A stretch of DNA of 64,000 nucleotides from Methylocella silvestris (GCF_002891535.1 NZ_PDZR01000002.1:62001-126000), one strand, 5' to 3'; shown: positions 21,137 to 30,648, counted from the stretch's first letter. The notes: a model not told the origin generated them from the sequence alone. Made by a program: numbers and translations.

Positions 21137-23510
21137 CCAGCCTCTTAAAGAGAGTTTTGGGGCTGGATGTTTTGAGAGATTTTCCACGGCCGGACAGACT
21201 CGGATTTGTCATGAAATAGGAATGCGCGTTGAAGGGCTCGGCCCCTGCCGGCGCCTGTATGCGCGCGCTCGAACCGTCAGGCAAGACGCTATAGCTCTGC
21301 TGATTGTCGATGAGGTTCGCGACCATGATCTGGTCAAGCACCTGCTCGTGGACGGTTGGATTGAGGATCGGCGAAAGGACTTCGACGCGCCGGTCGAGAT
21401 TGCGCTGCATCAGATCGGCCGAGGAGATATAGACCCTCGCCTTTGGATGGGGCAGGCCATGGCCGGCGCCGAAGCAATAGATGCGCGCATGTTCCAGAAA
21501 GCGGCCGATGATCGATTTGACCCTGATGTTGTCCGAAAGGCCCGACACGCCGGGCCGCAGGCAGCAAATGCCGCGCACGACAAGGTCGATCGCGACCCCG
21601 GCCTGACTCGCCCTGTAAAAGGCGTCGATGATCTCGGGATGAACGAGCGAATTGCATTTCGCCCAGATCGCGGCGGGCTTGCCGGCCTTGGCGAAGGCGA
21701 TCTCCTCCTCGATATGCTGCAGCAGGCGCGCTTTCAGCGAAATCGGCGACACCGCCATCAGTTCAAGCCCCTCGGGCTCGGCGTAGCCGGTGATGTAATT
21801 GAAGATCCGCGACACGTCGCGCCCGATGGCGGGATCGGCGGTGAAGAAAGAGATGTCCGTATAGATCTTCGCCGTGACAGGATGATAATTCCCCGTTCCG
21901 ACATGGCAATAAGTGGTGAGGGCGCCGCCTTCGCGGCGAACCACCATCGACAGCTTGCCATGCGTTTTGAGTTCGATGAAGCCGAACACCACCTGCACGC
22001 CGGCGCGTTCGAGATCGCGCGCCCAGCGGATGTTCGCCGCCTCGTCGAAACGCGCCTTGAGCTCGACCAGCGCCGTCACCGACTTGCCGGCGTCGGCGGC
22101 GTCGATCAACGCACGCACGATCGGACTGTCCGACGAGGTGCGATAGAGCGTCTGCTTGATCGCGACGACATTTGGATCTGTCGCCGCCTGGTTCAGGAAC
22201 TGGACCACGACGTCAAAGGATTCATAAGGGTGATGGACGACGAGATCCTTCTGCTTGATCGTGGCGAAGCAGTCGCCGCCATTGTCGCGCAGCCGCTCGG
22301 GAAAGCGCGGATTATAGGGCTTGAATTTGAGCTCTGGCCGATCGAGGCCGACGATCTCCGACAATTCGTTGAGGGCCAGCATGCCGTCGACGACGAAGAT
22401 TTCCTCCGGCAGCACGTCGAGCTCTTCCTGCACGAAGCTGCGCAATTCGTCGGGCGTAAGGCTGTCGAATTCGAGCCGGATGACCGAACCGAGACGGCGC
22501 CGCTTCAGCGCTGTTTCGAACAACAGGACGAGGTCTTCGGCCTCTTCCTCGACTTCGAGATCGCTGTCCCGGATGACCCTGAAGACGCCGGCGCCGCGCA
22601 CGCGATAGCCGGGAAAAAGAGCATGCGTGAACATCGCGACGAGATGCTCCAGCGCGAGGAACCGCGCGCCCGGACTGTCCGGATTTTCCGGCAGCCGGAC
22701 GAATCGCTGGATCTTGGCCGGCAGGCGGATCAGCGCCTTCGACATTTTTCGGTCGACCGGCCCGATCAGTTCGAGCGCGATGGTGAAGCCGAAATTGGGG
22801 ATGAAGGGAAAGGGATGCGCCGGATCGATAGCGAGCGGCGTCAGCACCGGAAACACCTGGGACAGGAAATATTGCTCGAGCCAGGCCTTGTCGCCGGCGT
22901 CGAGCTCGTTCCGGTCGAGGATCGCGATGCCCACTCCGATGAGTTCATCGCGCAGCTCGCGGCAGCGGCGCTGCTGCTCCACCGCGAGAAGGCTCGCGCG
23001 TTCGCGGATGCGGGCGAGCTGTTGCGTCGGGATCAGCCCATCCTCGGAGGGCGTCGTGACGCCTTCGCGCACCTGACCGCGGAGGCCCGCGACGCGAACC
23101 ATGAAAAATTCGTCGAGATTGGTCGCCGAAATCGACAGAAAGCGCAATTGTTCGAGGAGCGGATGATTGCGGTTCGAGGCCTCCTGCAACACGCGCCAGT
23201 TGAATTCGAGCCATGAGAGTTCGCGATTGATGAAACGGTGCGGCGAGCGATGGAGATCGGCGAACTCTCCTTCCTCGCGCGGCTCGTCGGAAAGCGGCGC
23301 GGGGCCGGCCTCGTCGGCGACAGCCGCCGCGGCGATCGCGAAATCGGGCTCGCCGGCGAGTTCCAAAGGCAGGATCTCCTCGATGTCCTCTTCCAGGCAT
23401 TCGGCCGAGCGCACGGCCGCGACCGAGTCCGCCTCTGGCGCGGAAGCTGGCTCCGGTTGGATCGCAGCGGCGCGCCTGCCAGGCGAGCGTCTTGCTCGCC
23501 TCGGTTTCAT
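21126..23510 (-). CDS. ppk: polyphosphate kinase 1
   Basis: Reversibly polymerises the gamma-phosphate of ATP into polyphosphate, through a phosphohistidine, at the membrane. The 794-residue product shows the family N-terminal block [13 protein letters not shown] (residues 92-104), [18 protein letters not shown], the catalytic region [14 protein letters not shown] and the C-terminal [18 protein letters not shown]. Family members are usually about 690-740 residues; the excess is a roughly 90-residue N-terminal extension, basic over the first 13 residues and then acidic and Ala/Pro-rich, which looks disordered. The ATG at 23510 is chosen; a TTG at 23573 would add 21 more residues. It is the first gene of a ppk-ppx unit. 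Confidence 0.94.
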   Translation of the reverse strand: MKPRRARRSPGRRAAAIQPEPASAPEADSVAAVRSAECLEEDIEEILPLELAGEPDFAIAAAAVADEAGPAPLSDEPREEGEFADLHRSPHRFINRELSWLEFNWRVLQEASNRNHPLLEQLRFLSISATNLDEFFMVRVAGLRGQVREGVTTPSEDGLIPTQQLARIRERASLLAVEQQRRCRELRDELIGVGIAILDRNELDAGDKAWLEQYFLSQVFPVLTPLAIDPAHPFPFIPNFGFTIALELIGPVDRKMSKALIRLPAKIQRFVRLPENPDSPGARFLALEHLVAMFTHALFPGYRVRGAGVFRVIRDSDLEVEEEAEDLVLLFETALKRRRLGSVIRLEFDSLTPDELRSFVQEELDVLPEEIFVVDGMLALNELSEIVGLDRPELKFKPYNPRFPERLRDNGGDCFATIKQKDLVVHHPYESFDVVVQFLNQAATDPNVVAIKQTLYRTSSDSPIVRALIDAADAGKSVTALVELKARFDEAANIRWARDLERAGVQVVFGFIELKTHGKLSMVVRREGGALTTYCHVGTGNYHPVTAKIYTDISFFTADPAIGRDVSRIFNYITGYAEPEGLELMAVSPISLKARLLQHIEEEIAFAKAGKPAAIWAKCNSLVHPEIIDAFYRASQAGVAIDLVVRGICCLRPGVSGLSDNIRVKSIIGRFLEHARIYCFGAGHGLPHPKARVYISSADLMQRNLDRRVEVLSPILNPTVHEQVLDQIMVANLIDNQQSYSVLPDGSSARIQAPAGAEPFNAHSYFMTNPSLSGRGKSLKTSSPKTLFKRLDGR

Positions 23511-23961
23511 TGGCTCGGCTTCCGACGTCACTTCGGTTATCTCCTGCGGGAAAACGGGGGTGGGCGCTCTCAATGGAGGGCCAAAACGTCCGGCCCATCA
23601 TGAGGAGCCGGCACGACGGTCGCGCGATAGCTTGACGGCCGCACCCGCGCTTGTAAAGCCTGTGCGGGTTGAAGACAGCGTTGGACAGGCCGCGCCCGGC
23701 GATCGGCAAGGCTCAACCCCGCAGACCGCCTGCACAACTGAATCGCTGCGTCGTTTCGCAGCGCCGCCGCGCAGTCTTGTGGCCCGCAATCGCCTGGAAC
23801 GGCGCGCCGTTCGGAGAGCGCGGAAAAGAGCTTTAAAGCGCCGGTTAATGTGCTTTAGCGCTGGCGCAAGTTCAAGAAAGCGTGCAGCTCAAGCTATTGC
23901 GAACAACGACGCTTTCAGATAGGTTCCGCGGCGTCGATCCTAAAGAAACGACGGAATTTTG
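23511..23961. other. intergenic region between ppk (-) and the aldo/keto reductase (+)
   Basis: About 450 bases between divergent genes. No convincing coding frame, tRNA or perfect hairpin was seen. It must hold the promoters of both units, but I could not pick out a strong -35/-10 pair. The last 80 bases before 23962 are markedly richer in A and T. Confidence 0.5.
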
Positions 23962-24765
23962 ATGCAGAAGATTGTTATTCCTGCAACGAATATCTCAACA
24001 TCTCGCTTTATATTTGGAACTGCCAGCCTTTTTAATGCAGGCTCCTTTCGTGACCGGCAGAAATTATTGGACGGCGCCGCAGATCACGGCTTTTCCCATT
24101 TTGACACCGCGCCCTATTACGGCTTCGGCATGGCTGAGCGCGACCTGCGCCATCTGCTGGAAAGGCGCCCCTCCCTCACGATCACGACAAAGGTCGGAAT
24201 TTACTCGCCGGGCGGCGAAATGCAGCCGGCCGCCGCCATCCTTTTGCGTAAAATCGGCGGAAAACTGCTGCCTTCGCTGTCGAGGCCGACAATCGACTGG
24301 AACGTTGCGCGCGCGCGCAAAACTCTAGAGGGCAGCCTCCGGCGTCTCGGCCGCGAGCGGATCGACCTTTATATGATGCATGAACCGCTTCTGCCTCTCC
24401 TTGATGCGGACGAATGGCTGCGATGGCTGGAGCAGGTCAAGGCCGCAGGCCAGGTGGGCGCGTTCGGCCTCGCGCTCACAGCCGATAAGCTGGAGCCGTT
24501 CCTCGCTGCCGGGTCGGCGCTCGCCAATGTCGTCCAGACCTTTGACAGCCTGGAGAAAAAGGAAGCCGATGTGTTGACGCGCTACCATCGGCCTTTCCAG
24601 ATCACCTACGGCTATGTCTCCGGCGCTCGGGCGCAGGGAAATCATTCGTCGGTCACGGACATTCTCCAAGAGGCGCTGAAGCGCAATCCGGACGGCGCGA
24701 TCGTCGTCAGCACCAAGCGGCCGGAGCGCCTTGGCCAATATGCTGATCTCCTGGGGCATGGATAA
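23962..24765 (+). CDS. aldo/keto reductase family oxidoreductase
   Basis: A 267-residue NAD(P)H-dependent aldo/keto reductase fold. Visible tetrad candidates are Asp and Tyr in FDTAPYYG (near residues 47-54), Lys in TTKVGIYS and His in YMMHEP. The sequence also has the family barrel pattern and a C-terminal VVSTKRPERL that fits cofactor binding. It is shorter than many members (about 310-330) but complete. The ATG at 23962 is used; its upstream region is AT-rich. Its stop overlaps the next start (TAATG), so it is translationally coupled to the GMC oxidoreductase. The pair suggests sequential oxidation or reduction of a sugar or alcohol, but the substrate cannot be read from sequence. Confidence 0.85.
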   Translation: MQKIVIPATNISTSRFIFGTASLFNAGSFRDRQKLLDGAADHGFSHFDTAPYYGFGMAERDLRHLLERRPSLTITTKVGIYSPGGEMQPAAAILLRKIGGKLLPSLSRPTIDWNVARARKTLEGSLRRLGRERIDLYMMHEPLLPLLDADEWLRWLEQVKAAGQVGAFGLALTADKLEPFLAAGSALANVVQTFDSLEKKEADVLTRYHRPFQITYGYVSGARAQGNHSSVTDILQEALKRNPDGAIVVSTKRPERLGQYADLLGHG

Positions 24766-26369
24766 TGATCCGCGATCTTGCCGGCTATCAGGACCAGGGT
24801 TCCGAGCCGGTCACAGCCGATGTGCTTGTTATCGGCGCCGGCACTGCGGGTCTCGTCATCGCTGCTCGTCTTGCCGACGAAGGTTTCAGGGTGATAGTGC
24901 TGGAATCAGGCGATCGCCAGCAGGAAAAAGACGAGCATCCGCTCAATGAAGTGGTCCAGCTGCGGTCAATCTATTCCGGCGCGTCGCGCGGCCGCTTCCG
25001 CTGTCTTGGCGGAACCTCGACGCGATGGGGCGGCGCGCTCATCCCTTTTGTTCCGGCCGATATGGATCCGGCCCTGTGGCCTGTGTCTCACGACGAGATC
25101 TGCGCCTATTTGCCGGATGTCGAGGCGCTGTTTGGCCTCGCGCCGGGAACCTATGACTGGACCGACTGGGCGAAGTTCGGCGGCGCGCAGTCCGACCACG
25201 TCGCGCGGCTGGCGAAATGGCCTCCTTTCGGCAAGCGCAACGTCGCCAATCTGCTGTCGTCGTCGATCGATCGCCCGGACGGGGCGGAGATCTGGCTGAA
25301 TGCGACCGCCACCGGCTTCGACATCAGCGATGACGGACGCTTGAAAGAGGTGACCGCCGAAGCGCCGGACAGATCGAAACTGCGCATCCGCGCGCAGCAC
25401 GTCGTCATCGCTGCCGGCGCGATCGAAAGCACGCGGCTTCTGCTGCTCGCGGATCGACAGAATGGCGACAAGTTCTTCGCGCCGGACGGCGTGCTGGGCC
25501 GCTATTTTCACGACCATCTTTCGGTCGGCGTCGGCGATATCGAAGCAAAGGACAGGACGGCCCTCAACCGCGTCGCCGGATTCCGCTTCGAGAAAGGCGG
25601 CAGCATGCGCAACCTTCGCTTCGAGCTGTCCAAAGACGCGCGGCGGCGGGAGCATCCGCCGGCCTGCTTCGCCCATATTGCCTTTGAGGAAACGAGCCGC
25701 AGCGGCTTTGAAGCGTTGCGAGACGTTTACCGCCAGCTGCAAAAGCGGCGTAATCCCAGTTTCAAGACGCTGATGGAGCTTGCGCGCGGCTTTCCGTGGC
25801 TGACGCGCGCGGTGTGGTGGCGATTCGTCGAAGGGCGGCTGCTCTACCCGTCCGATGCCTCGATCAAGCTCATCATGGTGCTCGAGCAGCCGCCGCGCGC
25901 CGAGAACAGGATCTTCCTGTCCGACGATCGGCGCGATGTCTACGGCCAGCCTCTCGCGGTGATCGACTGGGCGGTCGGGGCGGAAGACCAGCGAGCCATG
26001 ACGAAGGTCACGGACATGTTCTTGAAAAGCTGGGCTGAGACCGGGCTTGCGGGCCTTGGCCGCATCAACAGGCGACCGCCGCGGGAGGCCGAAGCCGACG
26101 TTGCCGGCGGCGGCGGCATCTATCATCCGGGCGGCACGGTGCGGATGGGGCGAACGCCCGCGGACGGGGTATTGGACGGCGATCTGCGCGTCTTCCGGCT
26201 TCCGAATGTGCATGTGATTTCGACCGCGGCTTTCCCCACGGGCGGCGGCGCCAATCCGACAATGATGCTCATGATGTGCGCCATGCGCTGCGTGGCCCAG
26301 CTCTCGAAAGAGCTGAAACCAACCGCCATGGGCCATTCCCCGACGGCGACGGCAGTGTCGACCCAATGA
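24765..26369 (+). CDS. GMC-family FAD-dependent oxidoreductase
   Basis: A 534-residue flavoenzyme of the glucose-methanol-choline group. The FAD-binding Rossmann motif VIGAGTAGLVIAARLADEG is at about residues 22-40 and the second FAD motif RCLGGTSTRWGG follows at 80-91. The C-terminal substrate domain has the GMC signature HPGGTVRMG (near 453) and the conserved NPTMMLMMCAMR (near 500). No signal peptide is apparent. It overlaps the aldo/keto reductase gene by one base. Such pairs are often found in carbohydrate or surface polysaccharide loci; no glycosyltransferase is present here, so the pathway is unknown. Substrate is probably an alcohol or sugar. Confidence 0.88.
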   Translation: MIRDLAGYQDQGSEPVTADVLVIGAGTAGLVIAARLADEGFRVIVLESGDRQQEKDEHPLNEVVQLRSIYSGASRGRFRCLGGTSTRWGGALIPFVPADMDPALWPVSHDEICAYLPDVEALFGLAPGTYDWTDWAKFGGAQSDHVARLAKWPPFGKRNVANLLSSSIDRPDGAEIWLNATATGFDISDDGRLKEVTAEAPDRSKLRIRAQHVVIAAGAIESTRLLLLADRQNGDKFFAPDGVLGRYFHDHLSVGVGDIEAKDRTALNRVAGFRFEKGGSMRNLRFELSKDARRREHPPACFAHIAFEETSRSGFEALRDVYRQLQKRRNPSFKTLMELARGFPWLTRAVWWRFVEGRLLYPSDASIKLIMVLEQPPRAENRIFLSDDRRDVYGQPLAVIDWAVGAEDQRAMTKVTDMFLKSWAETGLAGLGRINRRPPREAEADVAGGGGIYHPGGTVRMGRTPADGVLDGDLRVFRLPNVHVISTAAFPTGGGANPTMMLMMCAMRCVAQLSKELKPTAMGHSPTATAVSTQ

Positions 26370-26573
26370 ATCCATACGGTCGGAACGCGCTCAGGGGCTT
26401 GTACCGACTCGGTCCAAATTCATGAAACGCGATCGATTCCAGGTCTCCCTCTTTTCGGCGTGATGCTCTAAGCCTGATCGGCGTGAGCGCCGCCGCTGCG
26501 CCGACAAGGGGATGCGAGGCCAGATGCGCCGCCGAAAGAATCCATTCCGCCAATCCAATGCGCCGTCGTCGCC

Positions 26574-27461
26574 GTGAGTGAAACAAAGCCGCGGCCTTTC
26601 CCGAGGCGTCGGGCGTTCGCCCTTTTCTTCCTCATCGTCGCCGCAGCGCTCGCATACGCCGCAGCGCTGCGCATGTTCGACCTCACTGAAATTCCGATTG
26701 AACGCAGATTCGCCAAAGATCCGGACGCTGCGCCGCGGCTCAAGATTTATATCGAGCCTATCTCCGCCGATCCGGCCAGGGAATCGATTCAATTTCGCGT
26801 TCATGTCGCGCCGGGGCAAGGGATGCTCGGCAAGCGGCCGAACGCCGCCGATCGTGATCTGTACGTCATCGTCAGGTCGGGCGACGCCGTCGCGCAGCAG
26901 GTTTTTCGCGCCGATGAGCCGATGACCTTCCTGACAGTCGACGCAGATCTCAATGAAGGCAGCATCGCGCGCTACCCGTTTGATCGCTACGTCATCGACC
27001 TGCGCGTGCAGGCGCTTGAGGGCGTCGACGCCACGCCTGAAAACGAACACCCGATTGCGCTCGACATCACGGTCTGGGAGGGATTGCTCGGCTACAAGAT
27101 CCGCTCCAGCCTCGCTCCCGGCGGCAACGCGGGCGATATCCGCCTTCGCTTCGAGCTTCGTCGCGTCGACGCGCATGTCTTCTTCGCGCTTGCGACCTAT
27201 GGCGCGATGATCGTCCTCGCCTGCAGTTCGCTCTTGATCAGTTTTCTCGTCTTTCTGGGATATCGCAAGCCGGAGGCGGCTCCGCTCGGCGCGCTGGCGG
27301 CGCTGGTCTTCGCCCTGCCCGCGCTGCGCAACGCTCTGCCCCTCGCGCCGCCGCTCGGCGTTTGGGCGGATATTCTCGTGTTCCTCTGGGCCGAATTGGC
27401 GGCGGTCCTGGGCCTCGCGCTGTTTGTCGTCGCCTGGGCGCGCGAAAAACCCTTTGGATAG
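26574..27461 (+). CDS. DUF4436-like membrane protein
   Basis: A 295-residue membrane protein of unknown function. One N-terminal membrane segment (about residues 13-32) is followed by a soluble, probably periplasmic domain of about 170 residues with beta-rich character, then three or four membrane segments near residues 206-290, including ACSSLLISFLVFLG and the Ala/Leu-rich tail. This layout and the central pattern RYPFDRYVIDL match my memory of DUF4436 proteins, which are best known from actinobacteria. The start is a GTG at 26574; there is no in-frame ATG near it. No operon partner is obvious: 204 bases separate it from the GMC gene and 116 from the alcohol dehydrogenase. Confidence 0.65.
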   Translation: MSETKPRPFPRRRAFALFFLIVAAALAYAAALRMFDLTEIPIERRFAKDPDAAPRLKIYIEPISADPARESIQFRVHVAPGQGMLGKRPNAADRDLYVIVRSGDAVAQQVFRADEPMTFLTVDADLNEGSIARYPFDRYVIDLRVQALEGVDATPENEHPIALDITVWEGLLGYKIRSSLAPGGNAGDIRLRFELRRVDAHVFFALATYGAMIVLACSSLLISFLVFLGYRKPEAAPLGALAALVFALPALRNALPLAPPLGVWADILVFLWAELAAVLGLALFVVAWAREKPFG

Positions 27462-27577
27462 CCGCGAACCTCTCCGGGACTACATCGGCCGCGCCTTGAG
27501 CATCCGCGGCGCTTTTGCCTTACTGTCCGGCGCTGCGACATTCCGCCAAACCCCTGCATCAAGAGTGGATCGAACGA

Positions 27578-28636
27578 ATGCTGACCAAAGCCTATGCCGC
27601 GCAATCGCCAACGACCCCGCTGTCGCCCTTCGCCATCGAGCGCCGCGCGCCTGGACCGCGGGACGTCGCAATCGACATTCTCTTTTGCGGCGTTTGCCAT
27701 TCCGATTTGCACAGTGTGCGCGGGGAATGGCCAAACATTCCGTTTCCTTGCGTGCCCGGCCATGAAATCGTCGGCCGAGTCACCGCTGTCGGCGCCGAAG
27801 TCTCGAAATTCAAGGCAGGCGATATCGCTGCGGTCGGCTGCATGGTTGGCAGCTGCCGCCGCTGCATCTCCTGCGACGACGGGCTCGAGCAATATTGCGA
27901 GCATGGTTTCATCCAGACTTACAATGGTTCGACCACGGGCGTCGGGGAAAACACCTTTGGCGGCTATTCCGCCGCAATCGTCGTCGACGAGCATTTCGTG
28001 CTGCGCGTCAGCCACCCCGAAACCGATCTTGCAGCGGTCTCGCCCCTGCTCTGCGCCGGAATCACCACCTGGTCCCCGTTGCGCCACTGGAAGGCGGGGC
28101 CTGGCAAAAAGGTCGGGATCGTCGGCATTGGCGGCCTCGGCCACATGGGCATAAAACTCGCGCATGCGCTCGGCGCCCATGTCGTCGCCTTCACAACCTC
28201 GCCCGGCAAGACCGAGGCGGCGCTGATGCTCGGCGCGGACGAAGTTGTCGTGTCGAGGAATGCGGAGGAGATGCGCGCACATGCGCATTCTTTCGACTTC
28301 ATCCTGAACACCGTCGCCGCGCCGCACGATCTCGACGCGTTCATCACGCTTTTGAAGCGCGACGGAACCATGACCCTCGTCGGAGCGCCGTCTTCGCCGC
28401 ACCCCTCCCCCAATGTCTTCAACCTGATCTTCGGCCGCCGTTCCATCGCCGGTTCGCTGATCGGCGGCATCGCCGAGACGCAGGAGATGCTGGATTTTTG
28501 CGCAGAACGCGGCATTGTCGCCGATATCGAAATGATTGCGATGCAGGAGATCGAAAAAGCTTACGCCCGGATGCTGAAGAGCGACGTCAAATATCGCTTT
28601 GTCATCGACATGGCGACGCTGAAGCAGGCGGCGTAA
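27578..28636 (+). CDS. zinc-dependent NAD(P) alcohol/aldehyde dehydrogenase
   Basis: A 352-residue medium-chain dehydrogenase of the cinnamyl alcohol dehydrogenase / YahK type, which usually reduces aldehydes to alcohols. Catalytic zinc ligands are in CGVCHSDLH (near residue 37) and GHE (near 59), and four structural-zinc cysteines lie in CMVGSCRRCISCDD...C (near 90-110). The cofactor motif GIGGLGHMGIKLAH is near residue 182, followed by FTTSPGK, a pattern that in this subgroup favours NADP. The ATG at 27578 gives the family N-terminus MLTKAYAAQSPTTPL. Length is typical. It stands alone; it could detoxify aldehydes formed by the oxidoreductases upstream, but that is conjecture. Confidence 0.92.
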   Translation: MLTKAYAAQSPTTPLSPFAIERRAPGPRDVAIDILFCGVCHSDLHSVRGEWPNIPFPCVPGHEIVGRVTAVGAEVSKFKAGDIAAVGCMVGSCRRCISCDDGLEQYCEHGFIQTYNGSTTGVGENTFGGYSAAIVVDEHFVLRVSHPETDLAAVSPLLCAGITTWSPLRHWKAGPGKKVGIVGIGGLGHMGIKLAHALGAHVVAFTTSPGKTEAALMLGADEVVVSRNAEEMRAHAHSFDFILNTVAAPHDLDAFITLLKRDGTMTLVGAPSSPHPSPNVFNLIFGRRSIAGSLIGGIAETQEMLDFCAERGIVADIEMIAMQEIEKAYARMLKSDVKYRFVIDMATLKQAA

Positions 28637-28693
28637 TCGCGATCTTCATCGCGCAGGCGCCGCAGTCGGAGCATTGCGATCAAAGCGTCGGAC

Positions 28694-28742
28694 AAAAAAA
28701 AACGCCGCTCATCAAACGCTCGAAGGCGTGACGGAAGCGGCG
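28694..28742 (-). terminator. strong intrinsic terminator on the minus strand
   Basis: Outer arms CGCCGCT (28703-28709) and AGCGGCG (28736-28742) enclose an inner ACGC/GCGT stem; on the minus strand the stem is followed directly by nine T residues (28694-28702). No minus-strand protein gene precedes it, which is why an RNA gene is proposed. Confidence 0.7.
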
Positions 28743-28899
28743 CTGTTCAAGTTGGGGACCTGCCATTGAACAGCAAGTCTCAAGCAATTGCGGCGCCAAC
28801 GGCTGGCCACGCCTGTACGTCTCGGCGTCGCCGGCCGTTGGCGCGCGAGTCAGCCCATGAGAGTGACATCACGGCCACATCGGCGAGCGAAATGCTTAT
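28694..28899 (-). ncRNA. candidate structured small RNA, about 200 nt, unknown family
   Basis: The 382-base gap between two + strand genes contains an apparent complete minus-strand transcription unit: a promoter-like pair at 28906-28933, a long hairpin (arms 28793-28813 and 28824-28844, 19 of 21 pairs on the minus transcript), a perfect 9-bp hairpin (28742-28750 with 28766-28774) and a terminator with nine T residues (28694-28742). No ORF fills it. Loops are rich in pyrimidines (a CCCC stretch near 28753 on this strand's complement). It does not match the SRP RNA, tRNA or tmRNA signatures I know. Boundaries are approximate. Confidence 0.55.
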
Positions 28900-28905
28900 C
28901 GACTG

Positions 28906-28933
28906 CGCATAAGCCCCTGTTCGATATGGTCAA
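28906..28933 (-). promoter_or_regulatory. candidate promoter of the small RNA
   Basis: Minus strand TTGACC (complement of 28928-28933, five of six consensus bases), a 16-base spacer and TATGCG (complement of 28906-28911). The -10 box is only a partial match. Predicted start is near 28899. Confidence 0.4.
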
Positions 28934-29018
28934 GCCAAGGCTAGCGCCTTGCCGGAGATTCGTGATCGTGACATGATCCCTTCGAGTTCCGCTCGATCGT
29001 TTTCGTAAGGTTTGCCCA

Positions 29019-29270
29019 ATGGCCCGCAGCAGATTCGTGTTTTCCCTCCTTGGCCTTTGCCTCGGAGCTTTCGCGCTTCCGGGCAGCGGCGCGGCCAATT
29101 CCCTCGGCGATGTCGACGGACTGCCTTTCTTCGGGCGGCCCTACCCTTACGGCTATGTTTATCACCGTCCCCCGGCGGAGTGCTATGATGTCAGCCCGGT
29201 CGACACGCCGGACGGCTGGCGCTGGAAGATCACCTGGATCTGCGACGGTCACGTCACCGCGAAATATTGA
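29019..29270 (+). CDS. small secreted protein, hypothetical
   Basis: An 83-residue protein with a clear signal peptide (MARSRFVFSLLGLCLGAFAL then a likely cut near AAN, residues 25-27). The mature part of about 57 residues is Tyr/Pro/Gly-rich, with two cysteines (in AECYDV and WICDG) that could form a disulfide, and a pattern GWRWKITWICDG common in small periplasmic proteins of Rhizobiales as I recall them. No function is known. It stands alone between the candidate RNA gene and the convergent otsB. Confidence 0.65.
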   Translation: MARSRFVFSLLGLCLGAFALPGSGAANSLGDVDGLPFFGRPYPYGYVYHRPPAECYDVSPVDTPDGWRWKITWICDGHVTAKY

Positions 29271-29293
29271 TTCGCGATTTGCCCTGACGGCGG

Positions 29294-30094
29294 CTATGCG
29301 CCCTTACCGCGCAGCGCCGCCAGTTGGCTGCGTAGCTGCGCCGGATCGGCCAGCCGGAATTGCGCCGCGCTCGACGCCTCCATGGCGGCGATCCTGATCG
29401 AAACCCCGCCCTGCTCATTGACGAAGCCAAAGCCGATCTCATCGGTCAGATCGTCGCCGATAAATACCGGCGCGCGGCCAAGGAATGGCGCGCGCGCCAT
29501 CAGGCTCGCGATGCCGGTCGCTTTGGTATGGGCGGTCTGCTTCAGTTCGGCGACCATCTTGCCGGGTTGAACCGAAAGATCCGGCCGGTCCACGAGGGAG
29601 CGCATAAAGGCCCGCGCCTCTTCGCCCAGCTCCGGCCGCTGACGGAAATGCAACGCCAGGGTCGCGCCCTTGTCCTCCAACCGTAACCCTTCATGCTTTT
29701 GCACGAAGGCGCGCAGCTTTGGCCGCGCGTCATCGACGGCCGAAGCGTCGGCAAAGGTGCGGGCGCCGTCTGGAAAACGAATCTCTGCGCCATGCAGCCC
29801 GGCGGCAGGCAAAATCAGGGGATGGAAAATCCGGTCGAGATCCACGATCGCGCGCCCACTGACCAAGGCGACGGCGCCGCCGCAAAACGCCGTCATGTCG
29901 CCGAGCAGCGCGCGCAGCGTCGCATCGGCCAGAACGTCTTCCGGCTGCGGCCTGAGCTCCAGCAGCGTGCCGTCGACGTCGAGAAAATAGGCCGAGGTCG
30001 CCGGCGGAGCGATCTTTTGCAGTTCGCCCGGCGCCAGAAGCGTTGGAGCGCTCGCCGCCGCTACCAAGCTCCGACATTCTCCATCGAGGCCCAA
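29294..30094 (-). CDS. otsB: trehalose-6-phosphate phosphatase
   Basis: HAD-superfamily phosphatase that converts trehalose-6-phosphate to trehalose, an osmoprotectant. The 266-residue product has HAD motif [12 protein letters not shown] (near residue 37), motif II VSGRA, and motifs III/IV with Lys in KATGI and [11 protein letters not shown] (near 215). Length fits OtsB. No otsA (trehalose-6-phosphate synthase) is in the window. The start is uncertain: the ORF opens at a TTG (30094) that overlaps the end of gloA by 34 bases, and another TTG at 30067 would overlap by 7. In either case it lies directly behind gloA and is probably cotranscribed. Confidence 0.88.
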   Translation of the reverse strand: MGLDGECRSLVAAASAPTLLAPGELQKIAPPATSAYFLDVDGTLLELRPQPEDVLADATLRALLGDMTAFCGGAVALVSGRAIVDLDRIFHPLILPAAGLHGAEIRFPDGARTFADASAVDDARPKLRAFVQKHEGLRLEDKGATLALHFRQRPELGEEARAFMRSLVDRPDLSVQPGKMVAELKQTAHTKATGIASLMARAPFLGRAPVFIGDDLTDEIGFGFVNEQGGVSIRIAAMEASSAAQFRLADPAQLRSQLAALRGKGA

Positions 30095-30501
30095 GGCTCT
30101 TGTTTGGCTTTCGCCTCGCCCTTCTGCAAAAGCTCGATCGAAATCGCGTCCGGCGAGCGGACGAAAGCCATGCGGCCGTCGCGCGGTGGCCGGTTAATCG
30201 TGACGCCCGCTTTCATCAGCCTGTCGCATGTCGCGTAAATATCGTCTACGGCGAAGGCAAGATGGCCGAAATTGCGGCCGCCGCTATAAGGTTCCGCGTC
30301 CCAATTATAGGTGAGCTCCAGCAAGGGCGCGTGTGCCTCCTTCGCCCGGCCGACGTCGCCGGGCGCGGCAAGAAAGACAAGGGTAAAGCGGCCGGCTTCG
30401 TGCTCCGTCCGACGCATCTCTACAAGGCCAAGTTTTTGCGTATAAAACTCGAGCGATTGGCCGAGGTCTGAAACCCGCACCATCGTATGAAGGAATTCCA
30501 T
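30061..30501 (-). CDS. gloA: lactoylglutathione lyase (glyoxalase I)
   Basis: Isomerises the methylglyoxal-glutathione hemithioacetal to S-lactoylglutathione, detoxifying methylglyoxal. The 146-residue product starts [13 protein letters not shown], and the four metal ligands of the family can be placed: His5, Glu in LLELTYNW, His in FGHLAFAV and Glu in ISIELLQ. The ATG at 30501 gives the standard N-terminus; the frame is open far upstream, but only as a shadow of the CDF gene. Length is normal, with a short tail of about 15 residues after the last ligand. It precedes otsB and is divergent from the CDF transporter gene. Confidence 0.93.
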   Translation of the reverse strand: MEFLHTMVRVSDLGQSLEFYTQKLGLVEMRRTEHEAGRFTLVFLAAPGDVGRAKEAHAPLLELTYNWDAEPYSGGRNFGHLAFAVDDIYATCDRLMKAGVTINRPPRDGRMAFVRSPDAISIELLQKGEAKAKQEPWASMENVGAW

Positions 30502-30648
30502 GCCGCAGCTCCTGTTCCGACGCCTCTTTCGAGACCGGCGCTTATGATCCGCGGCCGCGATATAGCACAAAAGGCCCTGGCGGTAGGCGCCCGGCTGCGC
30601 GACGCCCTTCTCGCGCTGCCGAAAGCCTGGCTGATCCGTCTTTCCGCG

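Noticed and set aside
21063..23216. 717-codon + strand ORF opposite ppk
   Set aside because: Pure antisense shadow of a well-supported gene; composition is Arg/Asp-rich as expected from high-GC shadows.
28740..28775. Possible SRP RNA, because the minus strand contains GGCAGGTCC followed by GAACAGC
   Set aside because: The invariant GGAAGGAAGCAGC core is missing and the flanking stems do not fit domain IV.
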